Notes: generated by a model not told the origin, from the letters alone. A stretch of DNA of 64,000 bases from Vasconcelosia minhoensis LEGE 07310 (GCF_015207255.1 NZ_JADEXG010000008.1:48516-112515); one strand, 5' to 3'; numbered from the stretch's first letter, positions 1-9,909 are shown. Program-made: numbers and translations.

Positions 1-89
1 ACTTCATACCACTGGCCCAGCGCGTTTTCCTCGGGCAGCGCGCCCGTGTAGCCATAGGCGCGAATACCGCTGATCTCGAGGGTATCCAT
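1..89 (-). CDS. folB: Dihydroneopterin aldolase, N-terminal part (runs off window)
   Basis: Only the first 29 codons are inside the window. They begin MDTLEISGIRAYGYTG and continue with ALPEENALGQWYEV, which is the usual N-terminus of FolB, the enzyme that cleaves dihydroneopterin to hydroxymethyl-dihydropterin in folate synthesis. The ATG at 87-89 lies 10 bases after the proA stop on the same strand, so the two are probably co-transcribed. The catalytic residues lie outside the window, so activity cannot be judged. The call rests on recognition of this short N-terminus. Confidence 0.75.
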   Translation of the reverse strand, partial: MDTLEISGIRAYGYTGALPEENALGQWYE

Positions 90-99
90 TCCACCAGCC

Positions 100-1413
100 T
101 CAATGCAGGTCGCGGTGCAGAAAGGGGCGGGCCGACTCACCAGAATACGTGGCAACCACATGGCCCTGGCCGACCAGCTGATATTTGTAAGTGACCAATC
201 CTTCCAGCCCGACTGGCCCCCGTGGCGGCAGTTTCTGGGTACTGATCCCCACCTCCGCCCCGAAGCCGTAGCGAAAGCCATCGGCAAAGCGAGTCGAGCA
301 GTTGTGAAAGACGCCGGCGGCATCGACCTGGGCCATGAAGGCAGCGGCAGCGGCGTCATCTGTAGTCGCGATCGCTTCAGTATGGCGCGAGCCGTAGGCG
401 GTGATGTGGGCGATCGCGGTCTCCAATGAATCGACCACGCGGATAGCTAAAATCAGGTCGCTATATTCAGTAGACCAGTCAGCCGCCGGAGACAGACCCG
501 GCAGGATTTGCCGAGTATCCCCATCGCCACGCAGCTCTACCCCGGCGGCTTGGAGCGTCTGAGCTAGCTTTGGAAGAAACTCAGCCGCGATCGCGCGATG
601 CACCAGCAGCGTCTCAATCGCGTTGCAGGCGGAGGGATAGCCCACTTTGGCATCGAGCGCCAGGTCAACCGCCTGCTGGAGGTCTGCCGCCCGATCGACG
701 TAGAGATGGCAGATGCCCTCGGCGTGCCCCAGCACCGGGATCCGCGTGTTGTCTTGAACATAGCGAACAAAGGCGTTAGAGCCCCGAGGAATAATTAAAT
801 TGACATCGTCATCCAGAGAGAGCAGGGCCTGGGTCTCGGCCCGAGTCGTCAGCAGCTGCACCGCCTCGGGATTGAGCCCAGCCTGGGTTAGCCCCTGGCG
901 AATTGCCTGCACCAGCGCCTGACAGGAGCGGGTCGCCTCTCTACCGCCCTTGAGGATGACGCCATTGCCCGACTTCACGGCCAGCGTCGCAATCTGCACC
1001 ACCGCATCGGGCCGCGATTCAAAAATGACGCCCAGCACCCCCAGGGGACAGGTCACTCGCTTCAGCACCAGGCCGTCGTCGAGCTGCCGGTGGATCTGTA
1101 CCATACCCAGCGGATCGGCTAGCGCCGCCACATCACGCACCCCCGCGATCGCGCCCCTAAGCTTCACCGCGTCCAGCTTCAGCCGACCGTAGAGCGGCTT
1201 AGCCAGATTGTCGGCCAGGGCCGCTTCACAGTCGAGCTGATTGGCCGTCGTAATGTCAGCCGCCGCCGATTCCAGGGCCTGGGCAATAGACTCAATCGCC
1301 CGGTTGCGGTCGGTTCCAGAGCTGAGTGCGAGCTCCTGGGCGGCCTGTCGGGCCTGCTGCGCGATCGCGGTGGTGGACCGGGCTGACTGCGCAACTGCTG
1401 AGGAGACATTCAT
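100..1413 (-). CDS. proA: Gamma-glutamyl phosphate reductase
   Basis: This cytosolic enzyme makes the second step of proline synthesis, the NADPH-dependent reduction of gamma-glutamyl phosphate to glutamate semialdehyde. The protein is 437 residues, slightly longer than usual because of an alanine-rich N-terminus. The segment around residues 121-164, with VIFESRPDA and NGVILKGG, is typical of ProA. The catalytic cysteine of the aldehyde dehydrogenase fold is Cys263 in [13 protein letters not shown]. It is followed after 10 bases by folB on the same strand. No partner kinase gene (proB) is in the window. The ATG at 1411-1413 is the only good start before the conserved region. Confidence 0.96.
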   Translation of the reverse strand: MNVSSAVAQSARSTTAIAQQARQAAQELALSSGTDRNRAIESIAQALESAAADITTANQLDCEAALADNLAKPLYGRLKLDAVKLRGAIAGVRDVAALADPLGMVQIHRQLDDGLVLKRVTCPLGVLGVIFESRPDAVVQIATLAVKSGNGVILKGGREATRSCQALVQAIRQGLTQAGLNPEAVQLLTTRAETQALLSLDDDVNLIIPRGSNAFVRYVQDNTRIPVLGHAEGICHLYVDRAADLQQAVDLALDAKVGYPSACNAIETLLVHRAIAAEFLPKLAQTLQAAGVELRGDGDTRQILPGLSPAADWSTEYSDLILAIRVVDSLETAIAHITAYGSRHTEAIATTDDAAAAAFMAQVDAAGVFHNCSTRFADGFRYGFGAEVGISTQKLPPRGPVGLEGLVTYKYQLVGQGHVVATYSGESARPFLHRDLH

Positions 1414-1491
1414 GGAATTTACCGACTGAGATAACGCTGAAAGTCAACTATTAGTCTATCAAAAATGATTTGTCAGATTCGGCCCGGCAGC

Positions 1492-2340
1492 TCAGCGGTT
1501 CTCGGATTCTGCGATGATAGCCTGCTTAGCCTTTTGCCAGAGGGCTTCTAGCTCTTCAGGGCGGTGCTCCACCAAAGGTCGCTCGGCAGCGGCTTCGAGG
1601 CGTTCAAACCGCTGAATGAACCGACGATTGGTCCCCTGTAGGGCCGCTACCGGGTCGAGACCACGCCAGCGAGCCACCTTCAGCAGGGTAAAGAGCAGGT
1701 CGCCCAGCTCCGCTTCCTGGTTTTCAATCGGCTCGTGGTCGAGGGCCTGGTGCAGCTCGCCCAGCTCTTCGTCAAACTTTTCCCATACGCCCGCCAGCGT
1801 TTCCCACTCAAACCCGGCTTTGGCAGCCTTTTGAGAAATTTTCATCGCAGCGGTAAGTGGCGGCAGGGTGCGGGCATAGCGCCGCAGCTTGGGCGTTAGC
1901 AGGTTAGGATCTTCGGTCGCGGCCTTTTCAGCCACCTTAATCTGCTCCCAGTTGGCATGAACCTGGTCAGGCGTATCGGCTTTAGTATCGCCGAACACGT
2001 GGGGATGGCGACGGATCATTTTTGCGGTGATGCCCCGAGCGACGTCGCCCAGGTCAAAGTCGCCGCTTTCGCTGAAGATCTGCGACTGGAGGACGACCTG
2101 GAGCAGCAGGTCGCCCAGCTCCTCGGCAATGTCCTGACGGCTGCCGGACTGGAGCGCGTCCACCACCTCGTACGCCTCTTCTAACACGTAGGGCGCTAGC
2201 GTCTGCGGGGTCTGAGCCAGATCCCAGGGGCAGCCGCCGTCGGGATTGCGGAGCTGGGCGATGACGGCTATGAACCGCTGTAGGGCCTCTAGAGTAGCAG
2301 GTGGAGTAGAAGAGGTGAAGGAAGACGGGGTTGGCGTCAT
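1492..2340 (-). CDS. mazG: Nucleoside triphosphate pyrophosphohydrolase MazG
   Basis: MazG hydrolyses nucleoside triphosphates to monophosphates and pyrophosphate, clearing abnormal nucleotides and influencing ppGpp levels. At 282 residues this is the long, two-domain form. The first domain contains CPWDLAQT (37-44), the metal-binding EEAYE (54-58) and EELGDLLLQ (73-81). A second copy of the fold follows with EELGELHQAL and EAELGDLLFTLLK. The N-terminus is Ser/Thr/Pro-rich and could be shorter if translation starts further in. It stands alone, 78 bases after proA starts on the same strand, and may be read with the lipoprotein gene upstream of it. Confidence 0.95.
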   Translation of the reverse strand: MTPTPSSFTSSTPPATLEALQRFIAVIAQLRNPDGGCPWDLAQTPQTLAPYVLEEAYEVVDALQSGSRQDIAEELGDLLLQVVLQSQIFSESGDFDLGDVARGITAKMIRRHPHVFGDTKADTPDQVHANWEQIKVAEKAATEDPNLLTPKLRRYARTLPPLTAAMKISQKAAKAGFEWETLAGVWEKFDEELGELHQALDHEPIENQEAELGDLLFTLLKVARWRGLDPVAALQGTNRRFIQRFERLEAAAERPLVEHRPEELEALWQKAKQAIIAESENR

Positions 2341-2380
2341 TGGGCTGACTGGGAGAGAACACCTGGATAGTAGCGAAGAT

Positions 2381-3313
2381 TTAGCGGCTGGTAGAGGCTA
2401 ACACCAGCCGAAACCCAAATAGAATATGCCGCGACCCAATTGGCCGATCGTGGCGATAGGCGGCTCGGCAGAAGCCGGGCGAGTCGTCCCAGCCGCAGCC
2501 TTTCATGATCACCTCGCCGTCGTCATCCAAGCTGGTGAATTCAAATACGTTGCCCGCCATGTCCTCCAGGCCGTAGATGCTGCGGCTGAGCGGATAGGTC
2601 GCGATCGCGCTGACGCCTTCAGCCACCGTATCGCCCGCCCAGTTCGTCGCGTCGGGCTGCCATTGGCTGCCCCAGGGAAAGTACCGGCCATCGGTGCCGC
2701 GCGCCGCCTTTTCCCATTCCGCCGCCGTCGGCAGTCGGTACATGACGCCGTCCTGCTCACCCCGCCAGTCGGCATAGGCGACCGCGTCCCCATAGGAAAC
2801 CAGCACCACCGGCTGATTAGCCGTTCCCTCGGGATAGCGATCATCCTGCCAGCGGTAGGGTTGGACCGTTTCGAAGGAGTGGACTAAAAACCCCTGGGCC
2901 TGGTAGTCTTGGCGGGAGATGTCGGGGATGGGGTGACCCGTCGCCTGAACGAAAGCCTCATATTCAGCATTCGTAATGAGATTGCGACCCATGCAAAAGG
3001 CCGGTAGCGACTGGGTCTGACGCTCGGGTTCAAAATCAAACCAGCGGCGATCGCGCAGCTGTGCCAGTTCGGTAGCGACCTCCTCCGGCGTCTCGGCCTG
3101 GGCCTCAGCCGAAATCTGGTAGGCATAGTCCCGCTCGGCGGTGTCACTGCCCGCAAGGTAAGCACCGGCTGCAACGAAGGCAAATGAGGCGTGATGCTCA
3201 CAGTCTGCCAGAGAGACGGCCAGAGAGACGGCCTGAATTAGGCTCTGGCAGCCTGCTGCTGAACTAATCAGACTTAATCCCAGCCCTAAATCGAACCATC
3301 GTGCCCGCGCCAT
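2381..3313 (-). CDS. Formylglycine-generating-enzyme-like (SUMF1 fold) putative lipoprotein
   Basis: The 310-residue protein begins with a hydrophobic stretch ending SSAAGCQS, a plausible though weak lipobox, so it is probably exported. After about 35 residues it carries a SUMF1/FGE-sulfatase domain: FCMGRNLITNAEYEAF, YRLPTAAEWEKAARG, a GNVFEF motif and a C-terminal GFCRAAYRHDRP...FGFRLV segment. True FGEs oxidise a sulfatase cysteine to formylglycine using two cysteines near the C-terminus. Here cysteines occur in KGCGWDD and GFCRAA, but the spacing differs, so that activity is not assured. Bacterial members of this fold also act in other roles. No sulfatase gene is nearby. Confidence 0.8.
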   Translation of the reverse strand: MARARWFDLGLGLSLISSAAGCQSLIQAVSLAVSLADCEHHASFAFVAAGAYLAGSDTAERDYAYQISAEAQAETPEEVATELAQLRDRRWFDFEPERQTQSLPAFCMGRNLITNAEYEAFVQATGHPIPDISRQDYQAQGFLVHSFETVQPYRWQDDRYPEGTANQPVVLVSYGDAVAYADWRGEQDGVMYRLPTAAEWEKAARGTDGRYFPWGSQWQPDATNWAGDTVAEGVSAIATYPLSRSIYGLEDMAGNVFEFTSLDDDGEVIMKGCGWDDSPGFCRAAYRHDRPIGSRHILFGFRLVLASTSR

Positions 3314-3415
3314 TCTACTCTCGTGCGTCCAGCTCTATCATTCTGTCATGGGAAAGTCGTGGCAAAATAAGAGCAAGATCAGAGATCCTGTCCTCCCTGC
3401 TAACCCAATGCACTG

Positions 3416-4012
3416 ATGCTACAAAACTGGCTAGTAACCGATGATGGTCGTTGTCGGCCCCTGGTGACGGCTGAGATTGCTGAGCCTGAGCGAACTTACC
3501 GACTCTATCGATTTCTGACCGAGCTAGAAGACATTCTTGACCAGCACACCGAAGAGGTCGAGCGGATTGCCGCGATCGTGCCCCGGGTGCGCCAGCTCCT
3601 GACCAGCTCCTACTGGCTGCAAATGGAGTTTAAGCCACCGACCGAGCAAGGCTGGGCGGTCAACTTTCTCTACCGCGAGCATCAGTTTCCGCTGACGGTG
3701 CAGATGGTCACCTGGGCGCCCGGCAGCCGCTCTCAAATCCACAATCACGCCACCTGGGGAATTATCGCCATGGTCGGGGGGCAGGAAAAAAATACGCTGT
3801 GGCGGCGAGACCCCGATCGGCCTGAACAGATTCAGCCTGCGGGCGAACTGATTCTAGCCCCCGGCGACATCATTGGCCTGACTGCTGACGCGATTCACTG
3901 CGTCGAGCCGCTGGCGGACGAGCCTACGGTTTCCTTTAACCTGTACGGTATTACCGACCGCAGTCGGCGCTATCAGTTCGACCCAGATGCTCAGACCGCT
4001 GCAAAATTTTGA
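3416..4012 (+). CDS. Cysteine-dioxygenase-like cupin protein
   Basis: This 198-residue protein has the cupin fold of type I cysteine dioxygenases. The first cupin motif is SQIHNHATWGIIAMVGG, giving two candidate iron-binding histidines. A third histidine lies in ADAIHCVEPL of the second motif. Family members oxidise cysteine or other thiol acids to sulfinates, but the substrate cannot be read from sequence. The ATG at 3416 is preceded by an out-of-frame ATG at 3407. The DUF1802 gene follows after 15 bases on the same strand, suggesting co-transcription. Confidence 0.75.
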   Translation: MLQNWLVTDDGRCRPLVTAEIAEPERTYRLYRFLTELEDILDQHTEEVERIAAIVPRVRQLLTSSYWLQMEFKPPTEQGWAVNFLYREHQFPLTVQMVTWAPGSRSQIHNHATWGIIAMVGGQEKNTLWRRDPDRPEQIQPAGELILAPGDIIGLTADAIHCVEPLADEPTVSFNLYGITDRSRRYQFDPDAQTAAKF

Positions 4013-4027
4013 TTTCTCCCCAAGCTC

Positions 4028-4594
4028 ATGCCTTTACAAACGGCGCTCAAAGAATGGTCTGTTGCCGTCAGGGCCTTAGCCGCGGGTGAAACCCTGCTGC
4101 TGCTGCGGAAGGGCGGCATCCGCGAGGCCGGTGGCCGGTTTACGGTCGCCAGTGACCGGGTGCTGCTCTACCCTACCTTTGAGCATCAGCAGCCCCATCT
4201 GCTCAAGTCGCCCTATCAAAGGGATGTCCAGCCCGTTAAGGCGGGCTGGCATCCGCAGACCATAACGCTCTTGGCCTGGGCACAGATCACCCATATTTTT
4301 CAAATCACCACAGCGGCCCAGGTAGAACGGCTGCGGCCCTTTCACATCTGGAGTCCGGAGATGATTACTGAACGGCTGCAATGGAAGCCGCAGCAGCCCC
4401 TGTACGGGCTGGCCCTCCAGACCTATCGGCTGCCAGCCGCGGTCGAGATTGACTGGCGGCCGGAGTACGGCGGCTGCCGCTCCTGGATTGAGCTGGCTGA
4501 GGCAGTGGAGGTGAGTGATGCGGTGTCCGCGATCGCGCCTGACCCATACCGCCAGCAAGTCGAGGCGATCGAGCAGGCGCTACGATGCCCTTAA
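4028..4594 (+). CDS. DUF1802 family protein
   Basis: The 188-residue protein matches the DUF1802 family as I recall it: an N-terminal ALKEWSVAVRAL, then LLLLRKGGIREAGG and LLYPTFEHQQPHLLK, followed by a region on handling of WHPQTITLLAWAQITHIF. The family is widespread in cyanobacteria and has no established function. No signal peptide or membrane segment is visible, so it is probably cytosolic. It lies 15 bases downstream of the cysteine-dioxygenase-like gene and converges with the histidine kinase gene, with about 50 bases between stops and no clear terminator there. Confidence 0.8.
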   Translation: MPLQTALKEWSVAVRALAAGETLLLLRKGGIREAGGRFTVASDRVLLYPTFEHQQPHLLKSPYQRDVQPVKAGWHPQTITLLAWAQITHIFQITTAAQVERLRPFHIWSPEMITERLQWKPQQPLYGLALQTYRLPAAVEIDWRPEYGGCRSWIELAEAVEVSDAVSAIAPDPYRQQVEAIEQALRCP

Positions 4595-4646
4595 TCCCTC
4601 AGCTGCCAGTCCACCAGCGCCACTGGGCTATCGCTCATACCGTTCC

Positions 4647-6653
4647 CTACAGTTCAGAACTGCCGATCAGGGCCTGCGATTCTGAGGCCCCTGAAGGACT
4701 CTCTGGCTCTAGCCGGTGAGCGTCAGCCGTTCGAATGGGCAACCGAATGATGACCGTGGTGCCCTGGCCAACCCCTTCGCTCCACAGCTCAATGTCGCCC
4801 TGCATCAGCTGCATCAGATTTCTCGAGATCGCCAGACCCAAGCCGGTGCCCTCATAGGCCCGGGTGTAGGATCCATCTACCATCACAAAGGGTTGAAACA
4901 GCTTGTGCTGCTGTTCTGGGGCAATTCCAATACCGGTGTCACGAATGATGATTTTGACCTGTGGGAGCGTGAGTAAGGTGAGCCCGTCGGCGGCTTCAGG
5001 ATCTGTCGAGGTAGCGGCCGCAGCCGTCGATTCGACCAGGACTGAAATGCTGCCCTGATCGGTAAATTTAATCGCATTGTTGACGACATTGAGCAGCACC
5101 TGCCGAAATCTGGAGCGATCAACTTTGACCATAATCGGCTCGGGCAGCTCTGGCCGAACCAGATTCAGACCTTTCTGCTGGATTTGAAGCGTTTGCATAT
5201 CCAAGACATCCTGCAGCAGCCGGCGCAAATCAATCAGCTCAAAATGTAAATGGACCGTACCTGCCTCAATTTTGCCAACGTCTAGAATATCCCGAATAAT
5301 TTCCAGCAGGTGCCGCGCCGCACTATCGGCCTTTTCTAAAAACTCCATCTCTTCATCGTGGCTGTCACAGTAGCCATCGCGCACGATTTGAATGGAGCCA
5401 ATGATGGCATTGAGCGGAGTGCGCAGCTCGTGGGACGTGTTGGCTAGGAATTCGTTCTTGAGCTGGCTGGCGAGCTTAGCATCTTGCCAAGCCTGACGGA
5501 GCTGAACCAAGTTGGTCTTCAGGCGCTCCAACATTTGCTCAATCATATCTCCCAAATAGTCAAGCTCCCAGATTTCGTGGCTGCGGGGAGCCGGCTTGAC
5601 CTCGCTCGTGTCGTCCACCGCTTGGGCATAGCGAATCAGCCGTTCGATCGGCAGCGACAGGCCGCGCGCAATATAGATTGCCAGCAGGGCATTGGCGCTG
5701 AGCAGCCCCAGCGTCAGCAAAATTAAGACGTCACGGATGTCCTTGAGGCCATACAGCGCCTGGTTCAGCGGGGTGACCGCGAGGACTGTCCAGGTGCTCT
5801 GCCGATCGGGCCGGATGGGAATATTGGCCCCGGCATAGCCGGCTAACCATTCCCCCTGCTCAGGCAAAAACCGAAACAGGTGAACCGTTTTGCTATTGCC
5901 AGCCCGAACACTGCCGATAACGCTTTCTAGGCGCTCCACGTCTCTGACCTGGAAAATCTTTTGACCCACCTGATTCTGATCAGGATGGGTAATGATGAAC
6001 CCATCGGAGTCAATCACTACCGTGTTTCCCACCAGCGATCGCGGATCGGTATCTTCTCGCTGGGCTAAACTCACCTGAGCAATTAAGTGATAGCGTAGGT
6101 CTCCAGCCTCGTTGTAGACCGGACTCGCCACGGTGAAGTGAATCAGGGCTTCGCGACGATCGGACTCAAACTGCTGATTCTGAAGCAGCTGAGCGTCTGC
6201 CCCGGGTGAAAAAATGGCAAAGTCAGGCGGTGCTTCGGTGGGATCAGGACTCGACCAGGGCAGTTTTTCGGTCTCCAAAGCTAGGCCGCGATCGCAGGTG
6301 CGAACCGAGGTTTCATCGGGCTGAGCGGCTCGTAACTCGACGCATTGAATCTGGTAGGGGGTCGCAGCAGCGGTCAATTGCTCGACTGCGGCGCGAGCGG
6401 CAGCGGGGTCGCCCTGCTTCAGGGGCTCGGTCTGGGCCAATAGCTGAAGATTTGTCTCGACCGCCTGCACCCCGCTGACCAACTCATCGGCCTTGCGAGC
6501 AGCGCTGCTAGAGAGATTTTGGCGAGCCGTATCGAGCAGACTCGTGCGGGCTTTGCGCAGCGTCATCGCCTGCCCAATCAGCAGAATGGGAATGCTGAGC
6601 AGCAAGATGCGCAGCATTAGGACACGACGAAACGAGCGGGGTCGATTGATCAT
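4647..6653 (-). CDS. Membrane sensor histidine kinase (Cache-like sensor, HAMP, HisKA, HATPase)
   Basis: The 668-residue protein has one transmembrane helix at about 11-30, an extracytoplasmic sensor region of about 270 residues resembling Cache/PDC folds ([15 protein letters not shown] near 212), a second helix at about 308-330 and a HAMP linker. The kinase core follows: His408 in [12 protein letters not shown], Asn525 in [19 protein letters not shown] and GTGLGLAIS. There is no receiver domain, so the phosphoryl group must pass to a separate response regulator, none of which is adjacent. The signal is unknown. Translation starts at the ATG before INRPRSFRR. Confidence 0.92.
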   Translation of the reverse strand: MINRPRSFRRVLMLRILLLSIPILLIGQAMTLRKARTSLLDTARQNLSSSAARKADELVSGVQAVETNLQLLAQTEPLKQGDPAAARAAVEQLTAAATPYQIQCVELRAAQPDETSVRTCDRGLALETEKLPWSSPDPTEAPPDFAIFSPGADAQLLQNQQFESDRREALIHFTVASPVYNEAGDLRYHLIAQVSLAQREDTDPRSLVGNTVVIDSDGFIITHPDQNQVGQKIFQVRDVERLESVIGSVRAGNSKTVHLFRFLPEQGEWLAGYAGANIPIRPDRQSTWTVLAVTPLNQALYGLKDIRDVLILLTLGLLSANALLAIYIARGLSLPIERLIRYAQAVDDTSEVKPAPRSHEIWELDYLGDMIEQMLERLKTNLVQLRQAWQDAKLASQLKNEFLANTSHELRTPLNAIIGSIQIVRDGYCDSHDEEMEFLEKADSAARHLLEIIRDILDVGKIEAGTVHLHFELIDLRRLLQDVLDMQTLQIQQKGLNLVRPELPEPIMVKVDRSRFRQVLLNVVNNAIKFTDQGSISVLVESTAAAATSTDPEAADGLTLLTLPQVKIIIRDTGIGIAPEQQHKLFQPFVMVDGSYTRAYEGTGLGLAISRNLMQLMQGDIELWSEGVGQGTTVIIRLPIRTADAHRLEPESPSGASESQALIGSSEL

Positions 6654-6905
6654 ATCGGTCGTCAGTGAATGGCAGCAGGGTGGGGAGCTGCCGGGTGGAT
6701 GGGATTGGGCTGGCTAACACCCCTCGGCCAGATATGGATAAACTGAATCCCAATGTAAAAATGATACAGGGTGCTGCTGATAGTACAGAACCAGTCTAGC
6801 GAGCCTCTCTCTCAAGTCTAAATAGCGTCTGGAAAAATTAAGTCCACAATCATATAGATAAAGCTACGTTCTGTTGGCCTGACATGGTCTATATACCGGC
6901 CTGAT

Positions 6906-7610
6906 ATGACCCATACCACTGTTGTACTGGCCATGAGCGCAGATGGCAAGATTGCCGATGAGCGCCGCTCGGCCGCTCGATTTGCCTCTGATGCCGACCG
7001 ATATCACCTGGAACAGCAAATTGCTCAGGCCGATGCAACGCTGTTTGGCGCGGGTACGCTGCGAGCCTATGAAACCACGCTAGCGGTTTCTCAACCCGAC
7101 CTTCAATCAGCCCGGCAGCAGCGGGGTCTGCCACCTCAGCCGGTTCAAATCGTCTGCTCGATTTCCGGCGACCTCAATCGCAACTGGCGTTTCTTTCAGC
7201 AGCCGGTACCTCGCTGGCTGCTAACTGGCGCGACCGGGGCGCAGCGTTGGACCGTTGGAGCAGCGTTTGAGCGGATTCTGACCGTCCCGGTAATTGAGTC
7301 CGGGTTGGACTGGTCAACTGTCTTTAAGCAGCTTTCCACAATCGGTATCGAACGGCTGCTGGTGATGGGCGGAGCGGAGCTGGTGGCCACGCTATTGGCG
7401 GTCGATCGGATAGATGAGCTATATCTGACTGTCTGCCCCCTGCTTCTGGGCGGGCGGACGGCCCCAACCCCGGTAGACGGCTGCGGCTTTGCAGCTGAGC
7501 AGGCGCCTCGGCTAGCGCTCTGTTCTGTAAAAGCCGTGGGGCATGAGGTATTTCTGCACTATCGTCGCTGGACCGTTGGGGCTGCGCCAACGCCTGCGGC
7601 GGCCGATTAG
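6906..7610 (+). CDS. RibD C-terminal-type pyrimidine reductase
   Basis: The 234-residue protein is a stand-alone RibD_C / dihydrofolate-reductase-fold domain. It has VVLAMSADGKIAD at the N-terminus, DATLFGAGTLRAYE, and a nucleotide-binding segment with LLVMGGAELVATLL followed by CPLLLGGRTAP. Such proteins reduce 5-amino-6-ribosylamino-uracil phosphate with NADPH in riboflavin synthesis. The deaminase domain of full RibD is absent, and no other rib gene is nearby, so the exact substrate is inferred. The start ATG lies inside a short imperfect repeat (6876-6888 and 6898-6910). Confidence 0.8.
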   Translation: MTHTTVVLAMSADGKIADERRSAARFASDADRYHLEQQIAQADATLFGAGTLRAYETTLAVSQPDLQSARQQRGLPPQPVQIVCSISGDLNRNWRFFQQPVPRWLLTGATGAQRWTVGAAFERILTVPVIESGLDWSTVFKQLSTIGIERLLVMGGAELVATLLAVDRIDELYLTVCPLLLGGRTAPTPVDGCGFAAEQAPRLALCSVKAVGHEVFLHYRRWTVGAAPTPAAAD

Positions 7611-7674
7611 GCTGACTGGGGCGATGGCAACTTTAGCCGTCGTCTTGGCCTCATCTTTTAAAAACTTCATCTAC

Positions 7675-7696
7675 CCTATAAAAGGCCTATAAAAGG
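7675..7696. repeat. Perfect 11-bp tandem duplication upstream of the GNAT gene
   Basis: The unit CCTATAAAAGG occurs twice without a gap, 30 bases before the next start codon. The TATAAA inside each unit resembles a -10 element, so the duplication may create two alternative promoter positions. That is inference; no matching -35 element was identified. Confidence 0.6.
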
Positions 7697-7725
7697 ATCT
7701 TGCGGCAAACGCCAGCAGCAGCGGT

Positions 7726-8943
7726 ATGGTGCAAAACTTACAGTCTCAGTATCAGTATAGGACCCAGTGGATCAGTCGTCTCTCAGAGGTCCCACAGCCT
7801 GCCTGGGACGCGATGGCGCTGCCAATGGCAACGCCGTTTTTTGAATGGGAATGGTTGCGCAACCTGGAAACGTCTGGCAGCGCCGTGGTCCGAGCGGGCT
7901 GGCTACCCCAGCACCTGACCCTGTGGCGCAACCACGAGCTGATTGCAGCGGCGCCGCTGTACCTGAAGGGGCACAGCCGCGGCGAATTTGTCTTTGACTA
8001 TCAGTGGGCAGAGCTGGCGGAGCGGCTCGGCATCAGCTACTACCCCAAGCTACTGGGGATGTCGCCCTTTACCCCGGCGGAAGGCTACCGTTTTTTAATT
8101 GCCCCTGGCGAAGACGAGGCGGCCCTAAGCCAGATGATGGTCTACGAAATTGACGCCTTCTGCCAGCAGAACGGCATTTCCGGCTGCCATTTTCTGTACG
8201 TCGATCCGGCCTGGCAGTCACAAATGGAGGGCCTGGGCTTTCGCCCCTGGATGCACCACAACTATGTCTGGCAAAATCAGGACTATGGAGACTTTAACGA
8301 CTACCTGGCCCGCTTCAATGCCAACCAGCGACGCAACATCAAGCGCGAGCGCAAGTCAGTGCAGAAGGCCGGGCTGCGGTTTCAGGTACATACTGGGGAA
8401 ATCCTAACGGCAGACCTATGCTCACGGGTATACGACTTTTACAGCGACACCTGCGACAAGTTTGGCTGGTGGGGCAGCAAATATCTGACGCCTAAGTTTT
8501 TTCAGCAGCTCTATCCGCAGTACCGCGATCGCGTCGTCATTTTTGCCGCCTATACCGAAGCTTCCTCAAGCCCGGTGGGCCTGTCCTTCTGTTTAACTAA
8601 GAGAGACCGGCTCTATGGCCGCTACTGGGGAGCATTTGAGGACTACAATCACCTGCACTTCAACGCCTGCTACTACGAGCCGATCGACTGGGCCATCCAG
8701 CAGGGAATCCAGGTCTTTGACCCCGGTGCCGGTGGCCGTCACAAACAGCGGCGCGGCTTTCCGGCGACACCCAACCACAGCCTGCACCGCTTCTATGAGC
8801 CGACTCTAAGCCAGGTTCTAGAGCAGCACATTGAGCGGATTAACGCTGCCGAACGAGCAGAAATTGCCCTGATTAACCAGGGCTTGCCGGTCAAGGGAGA
8901 CAGCTGCGCCACAGAGCCTGAACCGGGCGGCGAAAAGGGCTAG
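7726..8943 (+). CDS. GNAT-fold protein of the peptidogalycan/DUF482 family
   Basis: The 405-residue protein resembles the family once named peptidogalycan biosynthesis/recognition proteins (Pfam DUF482), which have a GNAT acyltransferase fold. Typical segments are FFEWEWLRNLETSGSAV, AAPLYLKGHSRGEFVFDY, SCHFL-type core strands, NQRRNIKRERKSVQKAG and FDPGAGGRHKQRRGF. The true substrate is unknown; FemX-like transfer to cell-wall or other amino groups is one possibility. No signal peptide is visible. It is followed by the DUF4346 gene after 36 bases and may form a unit with it and the next cupin. Confidence 0.8.
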   Translation: MVQNLQSQYQYRTQWISRLSEVPQPAWDAMALPMATPFFEWEWLRNLETSGSAVVRAGWLPQHLTLWRNHELIAAAPLYLKGHSRGEFVFDYQWAELAERLGISYYPKLLGMSPFTPAEGYRFLIAPGEDEAALSQMMVYEIDAFCQQNGISGCHFLYVDPAWQSQMEGLGFRPWMHHNYVWQNQDYGDFNDYLARFNANQRRNIKRERKSVQKAGLRFQVHTGEILTADLCSRVYDFYSDTCDKFGWWGSKYLTPKFFQQLYPQYRDRVVIFAAYTEASSSPVGLSFCLTKRDRLYGRYWGAFEDYNHLHFNACYYEPIDWAIQQGIQVFDPGAGGRHKQRRGFPATPNHSLHRFYEPTLSQVLEQHIERINAAERAEIALINQGLPVKGDSCATEPEPGGEKG

Positions 8944-8979
8944 AATAGGAAACCCCAACTGTAACCTGATAAAACCGCT

Positions 8980-9384
8980 ATGGCGATCGCACCCCATCCC
9001 GCCGTCGATGCCGCCGCGCTCACTGCCCTTGACAACCAGCTGTCTAAACGCTTCATTCAGCTCGACCCGGCCGGATATTTTTTAATCTATTTAGACCGGG
9101 AAGCGGGGCTGATCTGCGCCAAGCACTTCACCAACATCATTAATGACAAAGGCCTAGCCTGCGACCCGGTAACGGGTAAGCCCCTACCCACCCGGGGTAA
9201 GTCGGCCCGGCCAGAAACCCAGGTGTACAGTGGACGCACCGCCAAAGAGCTCTGCATCAAAATTTTTGAGAACCCAGATGGCGACTGTCCGATTAGCTAC
9301 CTGGATCATGCCGCCTACCTGGGACGCGAATTCACGCGGGCAGAAATCGCCTTGGTCAACGGCTCCGACTACGTCCAGGATTGA
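8980..9384 (+). CDS. DUF4346 domain protein
   Basis: This 134-residue protein matches the small DUF4346 proteins of cyanobacteria, with FIQLDPAGYFLIYLDREAG, CAKHFTNIINDKGLACDP, and KELCIKIFE followed by YLDHAAYLGREFTRAE. A related domain is attached to dihydropteroate-synthase-related proteins in other genomes, but no activity is known for the isolated form. The stop codon is separated by one base from the start of the following cupin gene, a strong sign of co-translation. Confidence 0.78.
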   Translation: MAIAPHPAVDAAALTALDNQLSKRFIQLDPAGYFLIYLDREAGLICAKHFTNIINDKGLACDPVTGKPLPTRGKSARPETQVYSGRTAKELCIKIFENPDGDCPISYLDHAAYLGREFTRAEIALVNGSDYVQD

Positions 9385-9385
9385 G

Positions 9386-9853
9386 ATGATCATCGACCCG
9401 GCCCTGCTCCCCGACCAAAGCGTTACTAACTATCCCGACCCTTTCCGGGCCGCCGTTGCGGGCCGCTCTCGCAAGCGCTTAGGAACCGCCGCCGGGCTCA
9501 AAAACTTTGGCGTCAACCTGACCACGCTCAGCCCGGGCAGCCAGTCCGCCCTGCGCCACTGGCACAGTCGTCAGGACGAATTTATCTACGTCGTCCAGGG
9601 CCAGCTGGTGCTGGTGACCGAAGCCGGCGAGCACCCCATGACCGCCGGCATGATGGCCGCCTTTCCCGCCGGCGAGGCCAACGGCCATCATTTGGTCAAC
9701 CGCTCAGCTGCCCCGGCGGTCTATCTCGAAATCGGTGATCGCACTGCCCAGGACCGAGTTGACTATCCCGACCATGACCTAGTCGCGCAAAGCGGTCCCA
9801 ACGGCGGCTGGCAGTTTACCCACCGCAACGGCGCCCCCTATTCATCAGACTGA
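9386..9853 (+). CDS. Single-domain cupin protein
   Basis: The ATG at 9386 lies one base after the stop of the DUF4346 gene and gives 155 residues starting MIIDPALLPDQS. A longer reading frame runs upstream through the DUF4346 gene but is only its shadow. The cupin core contains LRHWHSRQDEFIYVVQGQ and FPAGEANGHHLVN, with histidines suited to metal binding. Related proteins include putative sugar-phosphate isomerases and cysteine-metabolising cupins; the substrate cannot be assigned. It probably forms one transcript with the two genes before it. Confidence 0.85.
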   Translation: MIIDPALLPDQSVTNYPDPFRAAVAGRSRKRLGTAAGLKNFGVNLTTLSPGSQSALRHWHSRQDEFIYVVQGQLVLVTEAGEHPMTAGMMAAFPAGEANGHHLVNRSAAPAVYLEIGDRTAQDRVDYPDHDLVAQSGPNGGWQFTHRNGAPYSSD

Positions 9854-9909
9854 CCCTGGTTGACTGCAAACACCCCTAATGCCTAGCTTCGGAAAAACCC
9901 ACCCACTCT

